From the NCBI GenBank assembly GCA_947176055.1, contig CAMWPE010000004.1, positions 1-28,190 of the forward strand: 28,190 nt of DNA, in the 5' to 3' direction. Source of the DNA: an uncultured Desulfovibrio sp. GTDB taxonomy: Bacteria > Desulfobacterota > Desulfovibrionia > Desulfovibrionales > Desulfovibrionaceae. A program made the position numbers and the translations under genes. Below, one piece after another: positions 14,901 to 23,943 of the stretch (the stretch's first letter is position 1; the number at the start of each line of letters is the position of its first letter). The notes below the pieces were generated by a model that was not told the DNA's origin, ran no database searches, and saw only the letters and a list, made by a program, of their open reading frames with translations.

Positions 14901-17829
14901 CGCCCGCTATGGCCTTGATTAAACCCCCTCCTCTCTCCGCGGCCGAGGCGAACGCTTCATGGATATCCATATTTATGGCAAGGCTCCCGCAATAAGGCTT
15001 ATTGCGGTAAGGCGTAATGATTTGCCAATTTTCAACGGCGCTCCCGTTATTAAAATTTACGAATTTGCCGTTAGTTTCGGCGCCGATGGATTTGTCGAAA
15101 TTCAAAAGAGGGAAATCCGTATTTTTATCGCCGTTTATCTCCCCTACGACTTTCTCAACTACTTCCGCCAGGATCTTTTTCAGATCTTCCGGTCCCTCGC
15201 AGCGCACAAATTCGATAGAGCCGCCCTCGGCGACGGTCTGACAAATACTCTCCCTGTCGCCGGCTCCGCCGTCCGCGGTAAAGAAACCCGCGAAGCTCGT
15301 ATCGACATCCCCGCTATCCGCGCCGCGATTCCAGCGATTGGAGATTTTCAATTCCGCGTAGCGAGGTTGGCCATCCTCTTCTCGCAACTTCTGGCAGAGT
15401 TCGAAAAAAGGTTTTCCGGCGCCAATGGGGGGCAATTGGTTTGGATCGCCGGAGAAGATAACCCTTTTCGCGTCCCAGAGAAGTTCGCAAAGCGCGGCTA
15501 AATCGTCTTCCGTAAGCATGGAGCTTTCATCGATGATGACCGTAGCCGGCGGATTCGCCAATTTATCGCCCGTAAGAAAAGCGGCGTAATTACCAAAACT
15601 CGCATGGCGGTTGCGATACAGGAACTGGAAAACCGTCAGCGCCTCATGCTCGATCCCCAGTCTTGTCAATTGCGAACTCAATACCATGCGGGCCTTGCCT
15701 GTGGGAGCCAATATAAGAACGCCGTTATTTTGAATGTTTATGTCTTCGCATAAAATCGCGAGGGTAAGGGTTTTTCCCGTTCCCGCGCCGCCGGTAAGAA
15801 CGGACAGGGAAGACTCGTAAAGCTTTTCCAGCGCGATCGCCTTTTCCGCGACGCTTTTGGCCTCCTTATCTTTATTGGAACTAGCGGGATAAACCTTTAA
15901 CGCTTCTCTGAACGCTCGCGCCCAATCCGTCCCTTTAGGGCTTATCCTTCCCCGCGCCTGACGGGACTCGACAAACTCGCGAATAACTTGCCCTGTTTCG
16001 GCGTAGCGGCGCAAACGCAAAGCTATCGCGTTTTCTTCGTCGTCTTTTTCATCGACCAACGCGATTTCAGTCTGGTCGAAGAGCGTCGTAAAAAATTCCC
16101 TGTGTCTGGCGAAGGATTGTTTACCCGCTTCAATGGCGATATCGACTGGCGAATCTCCGGCCCTGTACGCGTTCGCCTTTTCAATAACGTCGCTTAAGAG
16201 ACAGAGAGTATGACCCCTTGCCGCTTCGTTCTCCAGAATACTGGTCGCGAGGGCGCGCAAACGCCGCTTATCGTCTGGATATTCTATAGGTTCGAATCCG
16301 GCGTTCGCGAATATTTTTTCCGCGATATATTCAGGGGGAAACATGGCCAGATCGATTTGATCAAGATCAATTTTATACCAATCCGGCAATAATCTCGTCT
16401 CCTCGCACAAGCTATAGGGATTGGCGATAACTTCCTTTATAAGGTTCTCGCCGCGAAGCTTGCCAAATCGCGTCAGACTGGGCGAGCAGTCCCGGGGGAG
16501 CTTGGCGCCCTCGTAAGCTGTCTTGATCAATCGGGCCTGATCGACGGTAAGATTCAAACGACTGATCAGCTCCCAAAACTTTGATCCCTTTTTCAGAGTG
16601 TCAGCTATGTTCGCCAGTTTTTCCTCGGTGACAAATCTTTTATTATTTTCATCCTTGAGTTTCAAAAGCGGTTTTAAATATTTAGGCAAGAGAGTTTTAA
16701 ATTCGTCAAAATCATCGAGTTTTTCGATGACGCTTTGCCACGGATTCTCCGTCTCGCGCGTTTTTTCCAGCAAAGCTCGCGCTATGTCCGCTCCGTAGCG
16801 CAATCCATAAGCCTCCAGAACGGCGCCCAGCCCTGGATAAATCTCCCTTTCCTCCCAGGCTTTTTTTATCCGAGCGTCAAGCCATCTTAATAGCTTTTTC
16901 CAGCTTGTCCCCGCGGGCGGAGCGAATTTGAGTTCCTCGTATTTTCTTAACAACGCTTTCGCTTTGCCCAACGTTACTATAGCTCCCTCCGACGAAACTC
17001 TCTCCGCGGCGTATGAAAATTCCAGCGTATAGGCGTCGGGAACAATCAGTAAAAGTTCGTCCGGATCGACTTCCGGATGAGATTTCAAATATCTCTCAAT
17101 CTGATCGAAAGGAAAAACGAACCCCCGGGGTTCTGTTTCGTTAAGACAATGTCCTATAAATCTTTCCCAGGAAAAAGCCGGAACAGACTCGCCGGTTTCA
17201 CGCGTCTTGTCATACGGATACTCCATTAATTCTCCCACATTGCGCGCCGGAGTGATCGCGACGACGACCCTGCCTGGATTATCCGTAAGCGGAGTCGCCT
17301 TGGCGTAGGCAAGGATCAGGGAATCTTCCGGCTTCGCGTCGCTCCAGAAATATTCGAATATCTCGCGCTGATTTTTGCCATGGGATACCCAGATCTTGTC
17401 TTTCAGCGGTTCGATCTCCGGATCGTAACCCGTGAAATAAAAAGGAAGATGTCCGGGATCATTCCTTTTGGGTTTGATCATCCATTTATACGGCGTACCA
17501 TTAAAAGAATTCGATGGACGAGTGATTTCCGTCGGCATGACATGCTTGAATGCGTCATGATAGGCGTATGGATGACTCTCCCTGAATGAGAATTCTTCTT
17601 CGGACAAAAAAAATCCGTTTTCCTTCAGGCAAGGCGGAGTAAATTCGTTGCTCCATTCGTTTTTGCCCATATTGGCGCAATCTTCGCATTTTACGCCCTT
17701 ATCCGGATTTCTCTTTTCGGCTATGCCTTTTAATACGCGGCATGCGCGGTTGTTCGCCGGATCCGCGCATACTTTGCCAGACCAGCCGCCGTCCTGCCAG
17801 GGAACCCGGATAGAATAATTTCCCGCCAT
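11950..17829 (-). CDS. RecD-like SF1 helicase / PD-(D/E)XK nuclease / Hsp70-like ATPase fusion (1959 aa)
   Basis: A single uninterrupted frame begins at ATG 17827-17829 with GGAGG upstream. Residues 1-67 contain VPWQDGGWSGKVC and cysteines at 21, 30, 48, 51 and 67, a probable metal site. Residues about 660-1130 are an SF1B RecD-like helicase: Walker A GGAGTGKT (about 678-686), Walker B IIDESSM (about 765), GDPNQLPPIG (about 793), motif V TTHKAQGSGF (about 1070) and motif VI LLYTALTRQKNKLY (about 1100). Residues about 1165-1240 look like a PD-(D/E)XK nuclease: KSELLVYEKML, VLPDFTL and YWEHLG. From about 1290 an Hsp70/actin-fold ATPase follows, with phosphate-2 motif MDCGGGTTDL (about 1470), EGTAIVYHAA and FGGNNITYR. 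Its phosphate-1 loop (DxGTT) is not recognisable. The C-terminal 250 residues are unassigned and encoded by AT-richer DNA. An antiviral role is inference. Confidence 0.8.
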   Translation of the reverse strand: MAGNYSIRVPWQDGGWSGKVCADPANNRACRVLKGIAEKRNPDKGVKCEDCANMGKNEWSNEFTPPCLKENGFFLSEEEFSFRESHPYAYHDAFKHVMPTEITRPSNSFNGTPYKWMIKPKRNDPGHLPFYFTGYDPEIEPLKDKIWVSHGKNQREIFEYFWSDAKPEDSLILAYAKATPLTDNPGRVVVAITPARNVGELMEYPYDKTRETGESVPAFSWERFIGHCLNETEPRGFVFPFDQIERYLKSHPEVDPDELLLIVPDAYTLEFSYAAERVSSEGAIVTLGKAKALLRKYEELKFAPPAGTSWKKLLRWLDARIKKAWEEREIYPGLGAVLEAYGLRYGADIARALLEKTRETENPWQSVIEKLDDFDEFKTLLPKYLKPLLKLKDENNKRFVTEEKLANIADTLKKGSKFWELISRLNLTVDQARLIKTAYEGAKLPRDCSPSLTRFGKLRGENLIKEVIANPYSLCEETRLLPDWYKIDLDQIDLAMFPPEYIAEKIFANAGFEPIEYPDDKRRLRALATSILENEAARGHTLCLLSDVIEKANAYRAGDSPVDIAIEAGKQSFARHREFFTTLFDQTEIALVDEKDDEENAIALRLRRYAETGQVIREFVESRQARGRISPKGTDWARAFREALKVYPASSNKDKEAKSVAEKAIALEKLYESSLSVLTGGAGTGKTLTLAILCEDINIQNNGVLILAPTGKARMVLSSQLTRLGIEHEALTVFQFLYRNRHASFGNYAAFLTGDKLANPPATVIIDESSMLTEDDLAALCELLWDAKRVIFSGDPNQLPPIGAGKPFFELCQKLREEDGQPRYAELKISNRWNRGADSGDVDTSFAGFFTADGGAGDRESICQTVAEGGSIEFVRCEGPEDLKKILAEVVEKVVGEINGDKNTDFPLLNFDKSIGAETNGKFVNFNNGSAVENWQIITPYRNKPYCGSLAINMDIHEAFASAAERGGGLIKAIAGDRYRLGKEGIVLGEKVINLRNKDNWKDGEVWKIDKEIKEFYTANGEIGVVSRPDKDGKRTVAYNILFSSQPGVMYKYRPGMSDDDEPLELAWAMTTHKAQGSGFGHSILVLLDDCESPFISRELLYTALTRQKNKLYIITNKQPWEILRLAGPENSETARRMSSIFGRPVFRKIKNARGWHDDRLIHRASNGKMLRSKSELLVYEKMLEKGFKPDYEKELIWEESRVLPDFTLKIGGREIYWEHLGMLGNASYRRHWENKKKRYAEHGISEEAGNLIISMDDEYTGAFDVSAIEKLIEGLAGKCSAVGTYGVNGETDRGIALAQFQDYTESAPTFRDIVPTLVYVESCGQDSEPVYRFGYEAKKKLIDSNYTPNASFFFEIKRWINSLDEYEEIRDEEENIANVKRGDIIRAYLNYVIAAAEQQFKTRFKKIHFTAPVKQKDFFLNSLRDMFAKENREVIAPDESLDEGTAIVYHAALAYLRNKNASTNELNMLIMDCGGGTTDLARCRCSYNSGGEIKTLRIDTSFENGDSNFGGNNITYRMLQILKIKIAARIKGGEPVLMEDLVSLDENNILALIDKYEAASLRDEADKGDGTAKVDIRKALEEIYSQFDRAYQEAEQYVPTRYADYKMADTKRKVIRNFYYLWQMAEAIKIEFYKNNRAVMENEQARIQMKNDNQFYLWVRRSPGSPLEMEKDPLAGLQITFKEIERVLTPDIYALLTSLLRLDNVDKYSYQLSGQSCKISLFNNLLKEFVPGKRLRSNSGDRANSIGVSTTKTDSSELKKYCLHGSIEYIRDLYSGDHKPYIVPGYPNHIYNIYYNENNSGRATNETSEKKALWAQGAEHINLNILHKPNNTRELLITIKDISGNLIHEFSYKVPVENLPYYELAEIENIIFENSNLDKNQIEEFISRPLVDSQTDLAEDIGEFRFFALPAKHAYGVNLFQVYVKKTGGEVTYQLPAFLVKFIPYENEILHTYFDGKH

Positions 17830-17868
17830 GGTTCCTCCGATTCATAACTTTTTGAACTCAAATAAGAT

Positions 17869-17886
17869 TGTTATGTTTTTGTAACA
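17869..17886. promoter_or_regulatory. Small inverted repeat upstream of the fusion gene
   Basis: TGTTA (17869-17873) and TAACA (17882-17886) flank eight bases about 40-57 bp upstream of the fusion gene's start. An overlapping ATGTT/AACAT pair lies in the same place. It has the size and position of a repressor operator, but no partner regulator is visible in the window, and no clear promoter was found for this strand. Confidence 0.3.
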
Positions 17887-18020
17887 TTTATTGCCAGAAT
17901 ATTTAAGCCTTATCCTCATTCGGCCGCCGCGCCGGTTGTGGAGCCGTCTTCCTTCGCGCCTTTTTCCGCGTCTCGGCGTTTTGCCTATCAGAATCGCGAA
18001 TAGTCGGGCCTAACAGCGCG

Positions 18021-18049
18021 TTGCGATTGAGTGTATAATTTTATATAAT
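18021..18049 (+). promoter_or_regulatory. Sigma-70-like promoter for the radical SAM gene
   Basis: TTGCGA (18021-18026) and TATAAT (18044-18049) are separated by exactly 17 bases. Predicted transcription start near 18056 would give a leader of about 100 bases before the ATG at 18157. The -10 is perfect and the -35 matches the consensus at four of six positions. Confidence 0.55.
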
Positions 18050-18051
18050 TT

Positions 18052-18117
18052 CCGCGCGCTTTAGTTGCTCTTTGGCAACCTAGCGGCGAGCGTATCATCT
18101 GGCGCGCGGTTTTATTT
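18052..18117 (+). promoter_or_regulatory. Structured leader with terminator-like stem upstream of the radical SAM gene
   Basis: CCGCGCGC (18052-18059) is a perfect complement of GCGCGCGG (18102-18109), which is followed by TTTTATTT (18110-18117). The stem encloses a second hairpin, GTTGC/GCAAC (18064-18068 and 18075-18079), and about 20 further bases. A closed outer stem followed by U-rich sequence is the layout of an attenuator or riboswitch expression platform, but I recognise no aptamer class. It could equally be the terminator of a short transcript. Confidence 0.45.
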
Positions 18118-18156
18118 AGCGCCCATTCGCGAATATTAAAAATTACAGGCAATAGT

Positions 18157-19128
18157 ATGAAATTTTGCGAAAAGCTGTTTAATGAGATCAATTTCGAGCC
18201 GCATTCCCTCTCGCCCTGTTGCAATACCGAAAACACGCGCATTCCCGCATTCCCCTACGAAGGCGGCGAGATCGATTTGAATGAATACGCCAAACACATA
18301 GCGGCTTGCGTCGAGGAATTGCAAGGAGAAACGGATTTATGCAAAGGTTGCAGCCATCTCGCGGAGATCCCCGGGTTTCCCCGCATGACGGGACAGTTCA
18401 CGGATGTCCTGATCAACATGCACCGTTATTTTTGCAACAGCAAATGCGTCTATTGCGGCTACTGGCAACATCCCCAAAAAGGAAAAGGCTACGATCCCCT
18501 GCCGGGTTTAAAAAGCCTTCGTAAACAGGGGGCGCTCGCGAAAAACTGCCAAATCGCCTGGGGCGGGGGCGAGCCAAGCATTCTGCCCTCTTTCGAAGAG
18601 GCCTCGAAATGGTGCGCGGACAACGGCTACCGCCAGCATGTCTTTACCAACTCCCTGAAATACTCTCCGGCGATAACGGACTTTATATCCCGCGATCAGG
18701 GAACCATGACGGTAAGCCTGGATTGCGGCGATCCGGAAACCTACAAAAAGATAAAAGGTCTGGACGGCTTCGCGTCCGCGTACGCCAGCCTGAAAAAATA
18801 CGCCGACGCCGGCGCGGACAATATGACCCTGAAATACATAGTATTCGAACAGAACAACAATATAAAAGACGTAAACAACTTTATCGCGACTGCGAAAAGA
18901 CTGGGAATTAACAAGATCGAGTTTTCCTTCGATTTCAGGGAACTTAATCAAAATAAGCTCAGCGACAAGACCATCCTGGCCGCCGCTTATCTGCTGGTCC
19001 GCGCGGGCGCCGAAAAACTGGAGCTGGCTTCCTTCTTTATTCCGCCAAAATGGCAATTCAAGCTGGCCGATTGCGTGAAAGAGCTTATGGGCGGCGCCGA
19101 AGACGAGACTTCGGGGGCGAAAGAATGA
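18157..19128 (+). CDS. Radical SAM protein with Cys-rich N-terminus
   Basis: This is an intact 323-residue protein. The radical SAM cluster motif is CNSKCVYC (Cys93, Cys97, Cys100; CX3CX2C), which binds the 4Fe-4S cluster that reductively cleaves S-adenosylmethionine. GGGEPS (about 137-142) is the SAM amino-group motif. Six further N-terminal cysteines (4, 21, 22, 51, 62, 65, including CKGC) suggest an auxiliary cluster or a zinc site placed before the core, unlike the usual C-terminal SPASM position. The C-terminal third completes the partial TIM barrel. The substrate cannot be read from the sequence. The gene appears to be transcribed alone, from the promoter and structured leader upstream; the ribosome site is weak (an AGG about 9 bases from the ATG). 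It ends at a genuine TGA stop. Confidence 0.85.
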   Translation: MKFCEKLFNEINFEPHSLSPCCNTENTRIPAFPYEGGEIDLNEYAKHIAACVEELQGETDLCKGCSHLAEIPGFPRMTGQFTDVLINMHRYFCNSKCVYCGYWQHPQKGKGYDPLPGLKSLRKQGALAKNCQIAWGGGEPSILPSFEEASKWCADNGYRQHVFTNSLKYSPAITDFISRDQGTMTVSLDCGDPETYKKIKGLDGFASAYASLKKYADAGADNMTLKYIVFEQNNNIKDVNNFIATAKRLGINKIEFSFDFRELNQNKLSDKTILAAAYLLVRAGAEKLELASFFIPPKWQFKLADCVKELMGGAEDETSGAKE

Positions 19129-19283
19129 TCGCGATTTATTTCGCTCGCGCGCGACATTTTTCTCCCCGTCATCCTCCGGAAAACATTGACTCGAGTCCTT
19201 TTATCATTCCCGGCGCCTGACATTCCGGATAAAAATCCCATGATTTTCATATTCGCTAAAAACATTTCAAACGGAGATCGCAA

Positions 19284-21345
19284 ATGGCTTTCGTCAGCTG
19301 TATCAAGGATGTGCCTTTAAGATTGCTAACCGAGGGAGCCGCCGAAAAAGACAATCTCAAGTCCAGAGACACCCTGAACGCCTCCAAATACGCGGAGGCC
19401 CTGAGCAAATTCATCAAGCATGCCGACACTCCCGTGACCATCGGCATTCAGTGAGGCTGGGGGAGCGGAAAGACCAGCCTTTTTGCCATTATCCAGGCCT
19501 ATCTCGACAAGGATCCCGCCGACGCGCCGCTCCGCGTCACCGTGAATGCCTGGGAGCACTCCCTGTTTCAGAACAAGCAGGGCAAATCCATGGTCGTGCT
19601 CAGCATCCTCGACTCGATCATCGAATCCATTCAGAAAGCTGTAAAAGACAGCTCCAATCTGGACGAGACGGGGACATCCTTTATCGAGCAAAATATCGCG
19701 CCCGTTATCCGGACGACCTTTCATACGCTCGTCAAGTACATGCCTTCCCTGATCGGCGCGGCCATTCATACGCTCGTCAAGTACATGCCTTCCCTGATCG
19801 GCGCGGCCATTGGAGTCATGACAGGAGCCAGCTCCACAGTCTCAAAGAACTGCGACGAAGGCGTTCGGGTCATTCCGCGCCTGGCCGATCAAGTCCGCTC
19901 CCTGCGCCAGAACCTCTCCGACCTGGTTTCGCATATTGCCCGGAATGGCAAGCCGGTTAAAACTGTCATATTTATCGACGATCTGGATCGCGTGCGCCGG
20001 CCACAGCCGTGGAAATTCTGGACGTGATCAAGAATATTTTCGATATCGAGAATCGCGTCTTCGTCCTGGCCATCGACTACGAAGTGGTTGTCAAGGGTCT
20101 GGAAAGCAAGTACGGCGCCCGCGAGAAAGGCAATGAGCGGGAGTTTCGCCAGTATTTAGATAAAATTATCCAGGCGCCTTTCAGCATGCCGGCAGGCTCC
20201 TATTCCCGCGAAATGGGACGCCTGCTGAAAGAGGCGTTCAAGACGCTGGAGATATACGCCGACAACGCGCCGGACGATAAAGTCCTCCTGAAACTGGCCA
20301 ATATTTCCAAACTTGCCACAGGCGGCAACCCGCGAAGCATCAAGAGATTGCTGAACACCCTTTCGCTGTTGCAATACATAGCCGACGTGACGGAATCGGA
20401 TTTAACAAGCGAACAAACGGCGCTGTATCTGCAAATCCGCTTTATAATTATCGCCCTTCATCTCAATTTTCCTGAAATTTCGCGCCGGCTCATGGAAAAC
20501 AACAAGTTCACCAGCTGGAAACTGAAGGAGCTGGACACACCCTGGGAATTAAAACTGAAGGATCGCAAAGCCGATCTCGAAGCGCTGGAAAACAGCTCGG
20601 AACTTCGGATATATTTCGATGAGGACTGGGAAAAGACCGTTTTTTGCCTCTGCGCGCAGACCGAATGGCTCAAGCGCAAGGCCTGGAATGTTTCCCGCAT
20701 GACGAATATGTCGCGGGTTACGCTCAACAGGCTCGATGGCAAGGATCGGGAAGACGAGCTGGCGACGATCCTCTGAATGATATAGCCATGGAGGCGCTTT
20801 CCCATATCCTCGACAGCATAGCCGTAGTCTCCATCGATTCGGGAACGGACAATTCCAAGGAAAAGCTTAAATACGACGAGATCTCCCGCAACCTGAAAAC
20901 ATTGCGCAAGGCGCTTTTCGCGGATCCCTTGTCAAATGATCTCGAAAATCCCGCTGACAAGGAATACGCCATTCAGGATGAAACGGACGAATCCCGTCGC
21001 GTCTATACGATGGAGGGAAAGCGCAAGGATCTGCCCCAATTGCAACTGGCCTATAGCGAGGACGACGGTTATCCCGAACTTGCCCTCAAACTTTTGCGCG
21101 CGAACAAGGGTTTTGCTAAAAGTGTCTTACAGCCCGGCTTAAGGGAAAAGGGAAAAGAATTGAGAAAAGACGGCGTCGAGCTGGGATGGATCCTTCCGGA
21201 TAGTCCAGATGACAAATTTTTCAAGTTGCTTTTTACCTGGGAATCGAATCAGAACCGCTTGGCAAAGACGGACGAACTGGTCCGGAAAATCGACGCCCTC
21301 TATAAAATGACGCCCGATCTGGTCAAATTGATACGCAAAGCCTGA
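19284..21345 (+). pseudogene. KAP-family P-loop NTPase, interrupted by a stop and two frameshifts
   Basis: The gene starts at ATG 19284 after GGAGA. An in-frame TGA (19452-19454) sits just before the Walker A motif GWGSGKTS, where relatives have Gly, so GGA to TGA is the simplest change. Walker B is VIFIDDLDR (230-236 by codon count). Right after it the frame breaks near 19994-19997; adding one C restores DRVPPATAVEILDVIKNIFD, the usual KAP continuation. A second break lies at about 20755-20775, after which the last frame runs to TGA 21343-21345. A perfect 45-bp tandem duplication (19722-19811) repeats HTLVKYMPSLIGAAI in the hydrophobic region between the Walker motifs, where KAP proteins often have membrane helices. 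KAP NTPases are membrane-linked STAND-like ATPases, some linked to phage exclusion. The two tandem paralogs follow after 14 bp. Confidence 0.88.
19722..19811 (+). repeat. Perfect 45-bp tandem duplication within the KAP gene
   Basis: Two identical 45-bp units (19722-19766 and 19767-19811) lie head to tail and in frame, each encoding HTLVKYMPSLIGAAI. Lack of any difference between copies means the duplication is recent compared with the other damage in the gene, or an assembly artefact. Confidence 0.95.
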
Positions 21346-21359
21346 AGTGGAGGTAGATG

Positions 21360-23875
21360 ATGAGCGAAAAAATAGCGGGCGCGCTGAAGGAAATATTTGT
21401 CCAGTTGCATGAAGAGCTTGCATCCGGGGAATTAAAAAAGACGCTCGACGCGAAACCCGGCGAAGCAAGCGACGACGAAGGAGTCCTCTATCAATACGAT
21501 ATCCCGTTTAAGGACGGCGGAGGCAAACTCGTATTTGAATACCGCGACAACGAGTACTATCTCATATCCGAATATGTTTTTCGAGTAGTAAAATATATCA
21601 ATCTTCATATGGGTTTTCTCCGCCGCGATTTCGCGGAAGAATACGGCGTGGACGAATTTCAGACTCGCTTTATCCGGTACAGGGACGACGAGGATCGCGG
21701 CCGGATTAATATCGCGACGAGCCTCGAGGGATCCTGGAAAAGGCAGGGACAGAAAAGAGCGGCGAATATGAAAACTCGCGCGCTCGAAGCCTGGGAGCTC
21801 GCTCGCGATCTTGACAAATTCGCAAAAAAACGAGGCCTCCGCTCTCAGGGAATACGAAAAACCGAATAAATTTCTGAAGGACATTGTCGATCTTGCCGCA
21901 AAGGAAGATCCGGATATCCTGCCTGCGGATTCCGATAGCGAATTTCTCGACAATCACGCGGACGAATTAACCTTACAATTGATCGTGGACACAAAACCGC
22001 ATACCCCGGATCTCACGCTCTGGTATTCCGGCGTATCGGCGGGAGGATGGACGGAGGCCAGACGTTATGATGTTACAGCGACGCGATATAAACACTTGGC
22101 CAAAGTTTTCCTGGAGGGAGAAGACTATATTTATCCCATTGCTCCCGTGGGACGCGGCGAAGACGCCCTCTTTTCATTCGGATTTGATTTTACCGACGTC
22201 AATATCGACAATCCTTGCGAACTCGCCGATATTGTTGCGCGCCTCTATAAAAAAACAAAAGAATTCGCTATTCTATTAAAAAATAATCCCAATATTTCCA
22301 TCGGCGATTTGCGACCGTTGCCAAAAGAGGCGCCCGCTTTCGAAGGCTTCTGCCATGATCTGTATTCTGTTCTCGCGAAAGGCGCGATCAGGGGACTTGC
22401 TCCGTTGCCGGCTCCGCCTGGCAAATGCGCCTGGGAAAATGACGAATATACGCTTGAAATGACGATTCCATTAAAGGGAGACGTTTTTTTGCTGAATCTA
22501 TCCTGCTTCTATCTATCGGGCATATTCGCATGGCTTTCTACGTCTATAGATATGGAACATCCTTAAGAGCCGCTAAAGAAGCCTGGGAAAAAATCAACGA
22601 CGAAACATTAGTCTGGATAGCGGGCACAGGCAGGAAGGAGCTGGCGTGGATATGGATCCAGAAAGATATGGAGGAATTTAACGAAGGCTACGAGTCCCAG
22701 GACGACGTAATGTCCAGGCTTTCGCGTCTGGATCCGCATAAAAGTATTAAGGAACTCAGGCCTTTTATTGGGAGGCGACCACGCTCGCCCGCAAACTGAA
22801 AGTGACTGGCAAAGCCGGCTCATCCGAAGGGAAAAAAGCGATAGAGTAATTAAGGGACGAATTGTCCGTCGGCGCTCAGGATGAAGAGCAATCCGCCTCC
22901 GTACCCGAAGAAAAACCGCGAACTGTTTTCAACAGCTCCTTAGCGACCCCAAAAACGCCGCGCTCCGCATCCGGAAACTCGATATCAGCCCCGTCGCGCG
23001 CGTCATCTGATCCGGATAGTTTCGGAGAGCATTCTTTCTTGTCCGGTCTTGCCTCCCTATACCATAAAGTCGCGGATACTACTGGTAAATTCCTGTCTTT
23101 CGGAAATAACGACGAAGCCGACAACGAAATCAAGTCCCCGGCGCGAAAGACGCCCGCCACCGCTTCGCCCATAGAAAGAACCGCTCCCGTAACCGAAGAA
23201 AAGCCGGATTCCGGTTTAGCGGAATCTATCAAGACGTCGCCGCGGACGGCTCCGGAGAAAGTCGACGCGTCCACCGACAACTCTTTTTCGCGAACAACCG
23301 CCGCTCAAAACATGGAAGGCGCGAGCGCCCTAGCGACCGCGTCGACTAGCGTCGAAAATACCGCGAGGGAAACCGCCCCGGCGGAAGCCGAAGAAAATCC
23401 GGCGCCGGAGCCTGTACGGGAAGCCGAATCTTTCGCCTCCTATTTGACAACTTTCGCGGAATCGGCAGCCGTCATTTTCCGACTATTAAAAAACGACGCC
23501 AGGCTGGCTAAAATATTGCCGGAACAAATAAGCGCCCCGACGGAAGAGTCCGGCTTGCTCGTAGTAAGACTGTCCCTGGTCGCTTCCCCGCTGAAACTGC
23601 GCCTGCGCTTCGATCCCGCTCAGCGGATGCTCGACGCGGGCTGGGCCGGAAACGCGGGCGACGGCGTCATATCTCGTTGTCGCAAAAAAGGAAGGCGACT
23701 GGGCAAGGAAAAAGGGGCCAGTTTTTCCCTGAATGAAGACACAGGCGTTTTTGTCGTCTTCAGGGAAGAAAAGGTCGAAAAGATGGCGGAGCCGGAAAAC
23801 CCGGACGCCTTCGCCCGCAAACTCGCGGCCCTTTGCGAACCGACGCGTCAAATGTACCAGAGCCTTGTAGGCTGA
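21360..23875 (+). pseudogene. KAP-associated multi-module protein, paralog 1 (interrupted)
   Basis: The chosen start is the second of two adjacent ATGs (21360), six bases after GGAGG (21349-21353). Pieces in several frames read as one protein with modules A (21360 to about 21815), B (to about 22310), C (to about 22850), a Ser/Thr/Ala/Pro/Glu-rich linker (22860-23420) and D (23425-23875). Each module has a helix, a beta-rich middle and a closing helix, for example LLKNDARLAKILPEQ, LKLRLRFDPAQRML and AFARKLAALCEPTRQMY in D. Modules A, B and D align with paralog 2. Breaks: an extra A in a seven-A run (21824-21830; six restores FAKNEASALREY), one between about 22490 and 22560, one near 22760, and a TAA at 22847-22849. 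I recognise no named family. Position 14 bp after the KAP gene suggests an accessory subunit. Confidence 0.7.
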
Positions 23876-23943
23876 CAGCGGCTATAAGGTTTCGCGCCGG
23901 AGGCCAGATAAAACAAAAGCCCCGGGCAAAGCAAGGAGGGAGG

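Noticed and set aside
17924..17996. Short minus-strand frame ending with GAKEDGSTTGAAAE
   Set aside because: It looks like a protein C-terminus, but an in-frame TAG lies about 22 codons upstream and nothing recognisable precedes it.
19452..19454. Selenocysteine or recoded TGA in the KAP gene
   Set aside because: The aligned residue is Gly next to Walker A, no insertion element is evident, and the same gene has two more frame breaks.
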